Shown: positions 8,086 through 13,064 of the stretch, one piece after another
How the letters are laid out: each line of letters begins with the position of its first letter
Position numbering within the stretch: position 1 is the first letter of the stretch
DNA from: Flavimaricola sp.
Lineage (GTDB): Bacteria; Pseudomonadota; Alphaproteobacteria; Rhodobacterales; Rhodobacteraceae
Reading direction: 5' to 3'
Length of the DNA: 13,064 bases
NCBI GenBank assembly: GCA_023300365.1
Contig: JALZWD010000358.1
Coordinates: forward strand, 1 to 13,064
Made by a program: the position numbers and the translations under genes
The notes under the pieces: model-generated
What the model saw: only the letters and a program-made list of their open reading frames with translations
Databases searched by the model: none
Told to the model about the DNA's origin: nothing

Positions 8086-8176
8086 GGGCCGCAGCCCTTT
8101 TGCGTAGGGGGCGTATTCCCCCTGACCCCGATATCTTGTTTGGCGCTGGGTCCGGGCGCCGATCGTCTTCAAGATA
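8086..8176 (-). promoter_or_regulatory. Structured 5' leader of pnp (three stem-loops)
   Basis: Three inverted repeats lie between the pnp start and the upstream terminator. The largest is TATCTTG (8132-8138) with CAAGATA (8170-8176), enclosing GGCGC (8142-8146) with GCGCC (8156-8160). The second is AGGGGG (8106-8111) with CCCCCT (8118-8123). The third is GGGC (8086-8089) with GCCC (8094-8097), just upstream of the AGGA ribosome-binding site. E. coli pnp is autoregulated through RNase III cleavage of a leader stem-loop; a similar scheme here is an inference from position and structure, not sequence identity. Confidence 0.6.
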
Positions 8177-8199
8177 GCCGCGAGGTAGCTGATTTTTGA

Positions 8200-8228
8200 G
8201 TGATAGGGAAGAGGCGGTGCGACAACAA
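8200..8228 (-). promoter_or_regulatory. Candidate sigma70-type promoter of pnp
   Basis: On the minus strand TTGTTG (8228-8223) is followed by a 17-base spacer and TATCAC (8205-8200). Matches to consensus are only partial (3/6 and 4/6). The position, directly after the aquaporin terminator and before the structured pnp leader, is what makes it plausible. Confidence 0.3.
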
Positions 8229-8255
8229 AAAACGGCCGCCGGGTAAGGGCGGGCG
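8227..8255 (-). terminator. Rho-independent terminator of the aquaporin gene
   Basis: On the minus strand CGCCCGCC (8255-8248) pairs with GGCGGCCG (8240-8233) in seven of eight positions around a seven-base loop, followed by six T residues. It lies about 40 bp after the aquaporin stop and separates it from pnp. Confidence 0.85.
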
Positions 8256-8295
8256 TTGATTTTGATACGAAGCCTGAGCCTCTTTCAAAACGGTG

Positions 8296-8946
8296 TTATT
8301 CAGCAGCAGGTGCGTCCAAAAGGCCCGACTTGAACACCGCACCGGCAACCACCGCACCAATGACAGGTGCCACGATGAAGAGCCACAACTGCGAGATCGC
8401 AGTAGATCCGGCAAACAATGCAGGCCCGATTGAGCGTGCTGGGTTCACAGAAACGCCTGTTACGTTAATGCCAACCAAGTGAATAACAACCAGTGTCAAA
8501 CCAGTGGCCAAACCAGCGAACGCACCAGGTGCGCCAGCGCCAGTTGCGCCAAGGATGACGACAACAAACAAGAATGTTGCGACGGCTTCAAAGATGAATG
8601 CAGCAACCATGGTGTATTCACCAAGATAACCGGCACCCCAGCCATTTTGACCAAGGCCATTCTCGGCAACCGTGTAGTCGGCCTTACCAGTTGCGATCAA
8701 CATTAAGACCACTGCCGCCGCGATGGCGCCAGCGACCTGAGCGATCATATATGTGATTGCCTCGCCCATTTGCATGCGACCGGCAACAACAGCGCCAAGC
8801 GATACAGCAGGGTTGATATGGCAGCCTGAAACTGGGCCAATACCGTACGCCATACCAATTAAGGCAAGGCCAAAGGCAAAACTGATGCCAGTTAGGCCAA
8901 TATCGGCCCCCGCGATGACGGCTGAACCACAACCGAAAAGAACCAA
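8296..8946 (-). CDS. aqpZ: AqpZ-type aquaporin; reading frame lacks a normal start
   Basis: Inner-membrane water channel of the MIP family. From the TTG at 8946 the frame gives 216 residues with both pore signatures, HINPAVS (NPA at 45-47) and VNPARS (NPA at 168-170, selectivity Arg171), plus VIHL with the His of water-selective channels. The TTG start, however, begins inside the first membrane helix: the frame continues upstream as AEFIGTFT, the usual AqpZ N-terminus, and then meets GTC and an in-frame TAA at 8976-8974. Two AAA codons and an ATA (8985-8983) precede it, six bases after an AAGGGA Shine-Dalgarno sequence (8997-8992). A normal gene would start at 8985 and encode 229 residues, close to E. 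coli AqpZ (231). Either initiation has moved to TTG 8946 (a GGAA lies eight bases upstream), or the gene has been recently inactivated, or the sequence has errors. The family call is certain; functionality is not. Confidence 0.8.
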   Translation of the reverse strand: MVLFGCGSAVIAGADIGLTGISFAFGLALIGMAYGIGPVSGCHINPAVSLGAVVAGRMQMGEAITYMIAQVAGAIAAAVVLMLIATGKADYTVAENGLGQNGWGAGYLGEYTMVAAFIFEAVATFLFVVVILGATGAGAPGAFAGLATGLTLVVIHLVGINVTGVSVNPARSIGPALFAGSTAISQLWLFIVAPVIGAVVAGAVFKSGLLDAPAAE

Positions 8947-8973
8947 AGTAAACGTTCCGATGAATTCTGCGAC

Positions 8974-8997
8974 TTATTTTTTTATAGTGTGTCCCTT
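8974..8997 (-). other. Apparent ancestral aqpZ start region with ATA in place of ATG and a premature TAA
   Basis: Minus strand: AAGGGA (8997-8992), six bases, ATA (8985-8983), AAA, AAA, TAA (8976-8974), then GTC GCA GAA TTC in the aquaporin frame. Changing ATA to ATG and TAA to TAC or TAT would restore MKKYVAEFIGTF, a typical aquaporin start. Slippage in the A7 run cannot rescue it, because TAA is the codon adjoining the conserved segment. Confidence 0.7.
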
Positions 8998-9040
8998 CTT
9001 TTTGCGGGACCACCTGAGAAAGGCGGTCGATCGCAAAAAG
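8998..9040 (-). promoter_or_regulatory. Leader stem-loop upstream of the aquaporin
   Basis: CTTTTTGCG (8998-9006) and CGCAAAAAG (9032-9040) form a perfect nine-pair inverted repeat. Inside it GACC (9008-9011) pairs with GGTC (9025-9028) and CC with GG, leaving a seven-base loop. On the transcript its 3' arm ends immediately before the AAGGGA Shine-Dalgarno sequence, so it could control translation or mRNA stability. A TTGACC hexamer at 9058-9053 could be a -35 element, but no good -10 follows. Confidence 0.5.
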
Positions 9041-9072
9041 GGGAAAAGAAACGGTCAAATATCACGCTAGAA

Positions 9073-9099
9073 CACGAAAACGCCCGCAAACTGCGGGCG
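9073..9099 (-). terminator. Rho-independent terminator of rpsO
   Basis: CGCCCGC (9081-9087) pairs perfectly with GCGGGCG (9093-9099) around a five-base loop. On the minus strand the stem is followed by TTTTCG. It lies about 40 bp after the rpsO stop. Confidence 0.85.
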
Positions 9100-9141
9100 A
9101 AATCGAAAAAATTATGGTCAGTTTTGTATCTAGCTTGCGCC

Positions 9142-9411
9142 TTAGCGGCGAAGGCCCAACCGCTTGATAAGGTCCTGATAACGGGCCTCATCCTTGCCGC
9201 GCGTATAATCCAACAGCTTGCGGCGCAAAGCCACCATCTTCAGGAGGCCGCGACGGCCATGGTTGTCTTTTTTGTGAGTTTTAAAATGTTCGGTAAGTGT
9301 CGCAATGCGTGACGACAAAATAGCAACCTGTACTTCGGGCGAACCTGTGTCGCCGTCTTTGGTGCCAAATTCTTTCATCAACCGTGCTTTTTCTTCTGGC
9401 GTAATCGACAT
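9142..9411 (-). CDS. rpsO: 30S ribosomal protein S15
   Basis: Small-subunit protein that binds the central domain of 16S rRNA early in assembly and forms a bridge to the large subunit. The 89-residue length is the usual one. Signatures include [16 protein letters not shown] (about 15-30), [18 protein letters not shown] (about 39-56) and the C-terminal [10 protein letters not shown] strong AAGGAG ribosome-binding site precedes the ATG at 9411 with six-base spacing. The gene is flanked by a possible terminator upstream and a clear one downstream, so it probably forms its own unit. It is separated from pnp by the aquaporin gene, unlike the common direct rpsO-pnp pair. Confidence 0.98.
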   Translation of the reverse strand: MSITPEEKARLMKEFGTKDGDTGSPEVQVAILSSRIATLTEHFKTHKKDNHGRRGLLKMVALRRKLLDYTRGKDEARYQDLIKRLGLRR

Positions 9412-9481
9412 CGGGGTCTCCTTTGAGATTAAGAGTTATGGCGCAAGCCGGGATGTCGTCCAGCAGGGCCCTTGGAGGTCG

Positions 9482-9505
9482 ACGCGCATGATTCTTACTG
9501 CGCGT
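9482..9505 (-). promoter_or_regulatory. Stem-loop in the rpsO leader (candidate S15 operator)
   Basis: ACGCGCA (9482-9488) and TGCGCGT (9499-9505) form a perfect seven-pair stem with a ten-base loop, about 70 bases upstream of the rpsO start. S15 represses its own translation through leader RNA structures that differ between bacterial groups; assigning that role here is inference. Confidence 0.4.
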
Positions 9506-9533
9506 AGCGGCTGATAGGATGTTTTGCTTGAAA

Positions 9534-9569
9534 AGGAAAGAAAAACAGCCGCAGGCAAAAGTGCCGGCC
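9534..9569 (-). terminator. Weak candidate terminator after the DUF1643 gene
   Basis: On the minus strand GCC-GGCA-CTTT-TGCC, a three-base bulge, then GGC and a TGTTTTTC tail. The stem is short and bulged but the T-tract is good. It would separate the DUF1643 gene from rpsO. Confidence 0.4.
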
Positions 9570-9619
9570 AGCAATCGTGGTTCCACACTCTCGGTTCGGT
9601 CGGGTTGCTTCGGGTGGCT

Positions 9620-10147
9620 CTATTGTAAAGCCAACCATATCTGCGTCTGCTCAGCATAGCGAATGTAGAGTGGATGTTTGGGGTGCCCAGCTTTGGACAG
9701 CCCAAGGTGATAAAGCGGCTTGCCCGCGGTGCGCAGCAGCTTTTCCATCTCCTGGCCCCGGCTCAGGTGTTCTCCATGGGTGCCCCATGCGGCGATGATC
9801 TGATCTTGGGGCCGTATCCAATTTTGGACGCTGTCCAAGATCGCCTGATTGTTGTCGGGACCAATCGGATCGCTTGCCGCACGCATTTTCTTTGGGTCGG
9901 TGTCACGCCATGCAAATATATTAGCGACACGAAAGGCGCCAAATCCGAGGGCGCGGGCCCGTCGCTCGCAACGCTCAACTGTTGGATCGTTTTGCACTTC
10001 GGTCGCTTTGGACGGGTTTAGCATTATGAACAAAGCGCGCGTCCCATTCGCATCCCACGTTCTTGTCAATAAATAGCGGTAGCGTTCGCAATCCGAATAT
10101 ACCGCCTCACTTGGCGCATCGTCTTTGATATGGGTGCGGATGATCAT
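9620..10147 (-). CDS. DUF1643 domain-containing protein
   Basis: Protein of unknown function with the DUF1643 signature. Seen in the 175 residues: YRYLLTRTW near 23, ALFIMLNPSKA near 38-48 with the following NDPTVERCERRA, FRVANIFAWR near 72, DPIGPDNN near 92 and AAWGTHG near 119. No membrane segment or signal peptide is visible, so it is probably cytosolic. The conserved Asn, Asp and Arg residues could form an active or ligand-binding site, but no reaction is established for the family. The ATG at 10147 follows a GAGG ribosome-binding site. The gene lies 64 bp after truB on the same strand and may be read through from it; this placement among translation genes is the only functional hint and is weak. 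Confidence 0.88.
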   Translation of the reverse strand: MIIRTHIKDDAPSEAVYSDCERYRYLLTRTWDANGTRALFIMLNPSKATEVQNDPTVERCERRARALGFGAFRVANIFAWRDTDPKKMRAASDPIGPDNNQAILDSVQNWIRPQDQIIAAWGTHGEHLSRGQEMEKLLRTAGKPLYHLGLSKAGHPKHPLYIRYAEQTQIWLALQ

Positions 10148-10211
10148 AGGGCCTCGGCTATTGTTATGCCCAACCTAAGAACCGATGACGCCAAGGCCAA
10201 GGCCCCCAACA

Positions 10212-11117
10212 TTATCTGTTAAAGACGCGGCTTGGGTGCAGCTCGCCGCCCTTGTATTGCCCAACAGCTATGGCTTGGCCGTCGTGGCTGACCCAACATT
10301 CGTCGCCGTATGCAACGTCGCCCGGAAAGACCATCGCAGGATTGCCATTCTTAAACTTTAAGACAGAATCCGCAGGGCAAGTTACCATCGCAAGGTCCGT
10401 AAGGCCGATCTCCAAGGGTTGAATATGGTCATCAAGGGCAGGGTCTTTGGCCAAATTTTCTAACGTTTCATATGAAATCGCGTGGTCCAGATCAAACGGA
10501 CCGGACCACACACGGCGCAACGTTTGCACATGCCCCAAACAGCCTAACCTATCCCCCAAATCACGCGCGATTGAGCGGACATACCCCCCCTTGCCACAGG
10601 TCATCTCAAGGACAACATGATCGGCGTCAGGCCGTGCAACCAAAATCAACTCCTCAACAAAAAGGGGTCGAGCGGCGATCTCAAACTCTTCGCCGTCACG
10701 GGCGCGCTTATAGGCCCGCTCGCCGTCAATTTTGATTGCTGAATATGCTGGCGGCACTTGCATGATGTCACCGACAAATCCGTTCAACGCGTCTTTGATC
10801 TCCGCGTCGCTTGGGCGGGTACTTGAGGTGTGCAATACCGTCCCGTCCGCGTCATCAGTGTTGGTTGAGGCCCCAAGGTTAACGGTGAATTCATAGCATT
10901 TGGTAGCGTCAGTGATATACGGAACAGTCTTTGTCGCCTCGCCCAATGCCACCGCAAGAATACCCGTCGCCGCCGGATCCAGCGTGCCGGCATGCCCCGC
11001 TTTTTTCGCCCCAAGCGCCCATTTGGCTTTGTTCACCACAGCTGTTGATGTCGGGCCTGCGGGTTTGTCTATAATCAACCAGCCCGAGATATCGCGGCCT
11101 TTGCGGGTGCGTGCCAT
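10212..11117 (-). CDS. truB: tRNA pseudouridine(55) synthase
   Basis: Makes the universal pseudouridine in the T-loop of tRNAs and also acts as a tRNA chaperone. The 301-residue protein shows [14 protein letters not shown] (12-25), the catalytic loop [13 protein letters not shown] with Asp47, the ATKTVPYI segment near 60, [19 protein letters not shown] near 122-140 and [15 protein letters not shown] near 170. The C-terminal part (about 215-301) is the usual small RNA-binding extension. A GGAGG ribosome-binding site sits just upstream of the ATG at 11117. It belongs to the block with rbfA and rpsO, although a secreted-protein gene lies between rbfA and truB. Confidence 0.97.
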   Translation of the reverse strand: MARTRKGRDISGWLIIDKPAGPTSTAVVNKAKWALGAKKAGHAGTLDPAATGILAVALGEATKTVPYITDATKCYEFTVNLGASTNTDDADGTVLHTSSTRPSDAEIKDALNGFVGDIMQVPPAYSAIKIDGERAYKRARDGEEFEIAARPLFVEELILVARPDADHVVLEMTCGKGGYVRSIARDLGDRLGCLGHVQTLRRVWSGPFDLDHAISYETLENLAKDPALDDHIQPLEIGLTDLAMVTCPADSVLKFKNGNPAMVFPGDVAYGDECWVSHDGQAIAVGQYKGGELHPSRVFNR

Positions 11118-11197
11118 CTGCCCTCCGATGATGGGTGAATGCGCGGCGTATTGGATGCCGTCCGAGGCGTCAAGAGGCGGTGAAATCAGGTCTTTGG

Positions 11198-11908
11198 CTA
11201 CTCTAGAACACCGACCATCGGACCCATCGCAAACCCAAGGTCAGAACGATTGAGTGACGGAGCATAAAGCCGCGAGATATTTCCATCAAAGTAAAGCGCG
11301 TTCGGTGTCCCAAGCACATCGCGGAACAATGTCGCAAAATCGTGGAAATTTACAATTTGGTTCGAGATCGCAAAAACGGCTGTTTTACCATCCGCAGAGG
11401 TGCCCACACCGTTACGGATAAACCGCGAGGTGCCATTCGGCAAAAACCGAGGATGAAGCGCTCCGTCAATCACCAACATCGGGCCCGATTGCGTGGCATC
11501 ACGGCAGTTTGGGGCCGTCGCCGCAAAAGCGAGGGTCTCGATCACAGTCGCAGAGCTGTCCCCAAGACACAGCACACCATTAGGCAACAGGCCAAAGTTG
11601 CCCGGCCCGTCAGAGGTAATCAGCCGCATGGTCTGCACGCCGTCCTCAACAAACAGGCCCACGGGGCTGCGGTCCGAATGGTACATGCCCGCATTCATCG
11701 CAAACGATAAGGGCCCACGGGTCTCTTCGATGGCATCAAAACTGCGCAGCAATTCGCCAGTTTCGTCCGAATGAAACAGCCGCAAATTTTCAGAAGCAAC
11801 ATCGACCGTACACGCCGTGAAACTCTTGCCCATATGCATGATATCTTGACAGCTCACGGCCAACGCGGGGGTGGCGCACAGCGCGAAAAAGGCCGTCATC
11901 AAACGCAT
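11198..11908 (-). CDS. Secreted phosphodiester glycosidase-family protein (NAGPA domain)
   Basis: Probable periplasmic protein with the NAGPA (PF09992-type) fold, named after the animal enzyme that uncovers mannose 6-phosphate; bacterial substrates are largely unknown. Starting at the ATG at 11908 gives 236 residues with a short signal peptide ([17 protein letters not shown]) cleaved before VSC. Family features seen are [15 protein letters not shown] (70-84), NGVLC (110-114), SGPMLVIDG (141-149), RNGVG (165-169), NFHDFATLF (187-195) and [12 protein letters not shown] (204-215). An upstream ATG at 11920 is possible, but the 11908 start has GGAG at six-base spacing and a cleaner signal. The gene begins about 20 bp after the rbfA stop, so it is likely co-transcribed with rbfA, with no obvious functional link. 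Confidence 0.85.
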   Translation of the reverse strand: MRLMTAFFALCATPALAVSCQDIMHMGKSFTACTVDVASENLRLFHSDETGELLRSFDAIEETRGPLSFAMNAGMYHSDRSPVGLFVEDGVQTMRLITSDGPGNFGLLPNGVLCLGDSSATVIETLAFAATAPNCRDATQSGPMLVIDGALHPRFLPNGTSRFIRNGVGTSADGKTAVFAISNQIVNFHDFATLFRDVLGTPNALYFDGNISRLYAPSLNRSDLGFAMGPMVGVLE

Positions 11909-11929
11909 GACATGCTCCATGCCTGTGCG

Positions 11930-12337
11930 CTACTCGTCAAGGTCCTGCCGCACGTGGGCATCCGCAAGAAGTTCGCGGGTTTTATCCATGCGGTCGAATG
12001 TATCATCAATTTCGAAACGAAGTTCCGGGGCGAACTTGATGGTCATGCCATGCGTGACAAGGTGGCGGATCTCGCCTTTGTTACGCTCGAGCGCCTCAAG
12101 CATCTCCTCGCGTTGTCCGCCGCCAAGAGGCAAGACGTAACACGTTGCGATGCGCAGATCGGGCGTTACACGCACCTCGCCCACCGTGATCGACAAGCGC
12201 TGCAAGTCCGGGTCATGCACGTCGCCACGCTGCAAAATCTCCGACAATGTCCGCCGGATCAGCTCGCCAACGCGCAATTGTCTTTGGCCGGGGCCTTTTG
12301 CGGACATACGCCCGCCTTTAGAGTGTTTCTTTGCCAT
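11930..12337 (-). CDS. rbfA: 30S ribosome-binding factor A
   Basis: Assembly factor that binds the nascent 30S subunit, is needed for late 16S rRNA maturation and matters for cold adaptation in E. coli. The 135-residue protein shows the N-terminal [18 protein letters not shown] helix, the [20 protein letters not shown] beta segment (about 49-68), a helix with [12 protein letters not shown] and the closing [15 protein letters not shown] strand (about 101-115) of its KH-like fold. AGGAG lies eight bases before the ATG at 12337. It is divergent from dapB across 84 bp and heads the block that continues to truB. Confidence 0.96.
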   Translation of the reverse strand: MAKKHSKGGRMSAKGPGQRQLRVGELIRRTLSEILQRGDVHDPDLQRLSITVGEVRVTPDLRIATCYVLPLGGGQREEMLEALERNKGEIRHLVTHGMTIKFAPELRFEIDDTFDRMDKTRELLADAHVRQDLDE

Positions 12338-12421
12338 GAAGTGCTCCTAAGCCTTCTGAGGGTTTGCCGCAAGCTTGTCCGCGCGGTATGAGGCACACGG
12401 ACTAAACCGAAGGGACGCACC
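12338..12421. promoter_or_regulatory. Divergent rbfA-dapB intergenic region
   Basis: These 84 bp must hold the start signals for both genes. The two ribosome-binding sites are clear: AGGAG for rbfA on the minus strand and AAGGGA six bases before the dapB ATG. Promoter hexamers are not convincing; TTGTCC near 12374 with an over-long spacer to GACTAA is the best plus-strand candidate. Confidence 0.4.
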
Positions 12422-13064
12422 ATGGAATTGCCGGGGATCGTTATCACAGGGGCCTCTGGCCGCATGGGGCAGATGTTGATTGCCCGTGTCCTCGACAGTG
12501 AAGCCTGTAAATTAGTGGGCGTTCTCGAGCGCGAGGGCCACGACTGGGTTGGCCGCGATATTGGCGAGGCGATGGGCGGGCGGGCCGTTGGGGTCAAGGT
12601 AACGTCAGATGCCCTCGAGGCATTTGCCAAATGCCAAGCGGTGATCGATTTCACGTCACCCGCGGCAACCGTTGGATACGCCGCCCTTGCCGCGCAGGCA
12701 CGCGCTGTGCACGTGATCGGCACCACTGGTTTTGAAACCGCAGACTTGGCCAAGATCAACGCCGCGTCCCGTCATGCCGTTATTGTACGTGCCGGAAATA
12801 TGTCGCTGGGTGTGAACCTGCTTGTGCAAATGACCAAACGCGTCGCGGCGGCGCTCGACGAAGATTTTGATATCGAGGTGATCGAGGCCCACCACCACCA
12901 TAAGGTAGACGCACCAAGTGGCACGGCGCTGATGCTGGGCGAGGCGGCGGCCCAAGGGCGGGGTGTCGATCTTGCGGCTGTTTCTGATCGTGGGCGTGAC
13001 GGGATAACGGGCGCCCGCAAGCGCGGTGATATTGGATTTGCGGCTATTCGTGGCGGCGACATCG
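12422..13064 (+). CDS. dapB: 4-hydroxy-tetrahydrodipicolinate reductase (partial, 3' end cut by the window)
   Basis: Cytosolic NAD(P)H-dependent enzyme of the diaminopimelate/lysine pathway, reducing the dehydration product of 4-hydroxy-tetrahydrodipicolinate. The 214 residues present show the dinucleotide-binding motif GASGRMG (10-16), [10 protein letters not shown] (74-83), IGTTGF (99-104), AGNMSLGVN (124-132) and the family signature [16 protein letters not shown] (155-170), with His157 and Lys161 at the positions of the catalytic pair of the E. coli enzyme. The family is usually about 270 residues, so roughly 55 are missing. AAGGGA at six-base spacing supports the ATG at 12422. No lesion is seen in the part present. 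Confidence 0.96.
   Translation, partial: MELPGIVITGASGRMGQMLIARVLDSEACKLVGVLEREGHDWVGRDIGEAMGGRAVGVKVTSDALEAFAKCQAVIDFTSPAATVGYAALAAQARAVHVIGTTGFETADLAKINAASRHAVIVRAGNMSLGVNLLVQMTKRVAAALDEDFDIEVIEAHHHHKVDAPSGTALMLGEAAAQGRGVDLAAVSDRGRDGITGARKRGDIGFAAIRGGDI

Noticed and set aside
8684..9058. Minus-strand frame that could form an upstream fusion or frameshift product with the aquaporin across the A7 run
   Set aside because: The TAA stop directly adjoins the conserved aquaporin frame downstream of the A-run, so slippage on that run cannot produce a read-through product. The upstream peptide also has no recognisable domain.
10187..10210. Short GGCCAAGGCC-type tandem near the truB stop
   Set aside because: Only about two imperfect copies with no flanking structure or U-tail; compatible with chance in GC-rich DNA.

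Overview
This window looks like chromosomal DNA from an alphaproteobacterium, most likely a Rhodobacterales (Roseobacter-group) marine bacterium. That rests on the moderately high GC content, the protein flavour of every recognised gene, and the minus-strand order rbfA, truB, rpsO, pnp with divergent dapB. Genus cannot be fixed by eye. I see no mobile element, tRNA, rRNA, CRISPR array or phage gene; this is core chromosome with a few accessory genes slotted in.

Left part (1-2626, minus strand): a partial type I GAPDH-family dehydrogenase, an AbrB-family membrane protein and the tRNA U34 hydroxylase TrhO, with gaps of about 50-90 bp. Divergent from trhO run rarD (drug/metabolite transporter), rluA (pseudouridine synthase) and a one-Cys peroxiredoxin (2692-5010). 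The peroxiredoxin converges on a probable Tat-exported L,D-transpeptidase (5100-5726, minus), with a strong hairpin terminator usable in both directions between them.

Right part (5881-12337, minus strand): an RNA/translation block read right to left as rbfA, a secreted NAGPA-type phosphodiester glycosidase-like protein, truB, a DUF1643 protein, rpsO, an AqpZ-type aquaporin and pnp. Compared with the widespread rbfA-truB-rpsO-pnp order, three unrelated genes are interleaved. Terminator-like hairpins after rpsO, aqpZ and pnp (and a weaker one after the DUF1643 gene) imply several transcription units rather than one long operon. At the right edge the 5' two thirds or more of dapB (lysine/diaminopimelate synthesis) runs divergently from rbfA.

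The most notable sequence-level observation is the aquaporin start. The well-spaced Shine-Dalgarno sequence points at ATA-AAA-AAA-TAA, that is, no standard start codon and an immediate in-frame stop, although the downstream reading frame still encodes a complete aquaporin core. The pnp, rpsO and aqpZ leaders all carry clear stem-loops, consistent with post-transcriptional control. I do not see convincing evidence of an entirely new biological system here.
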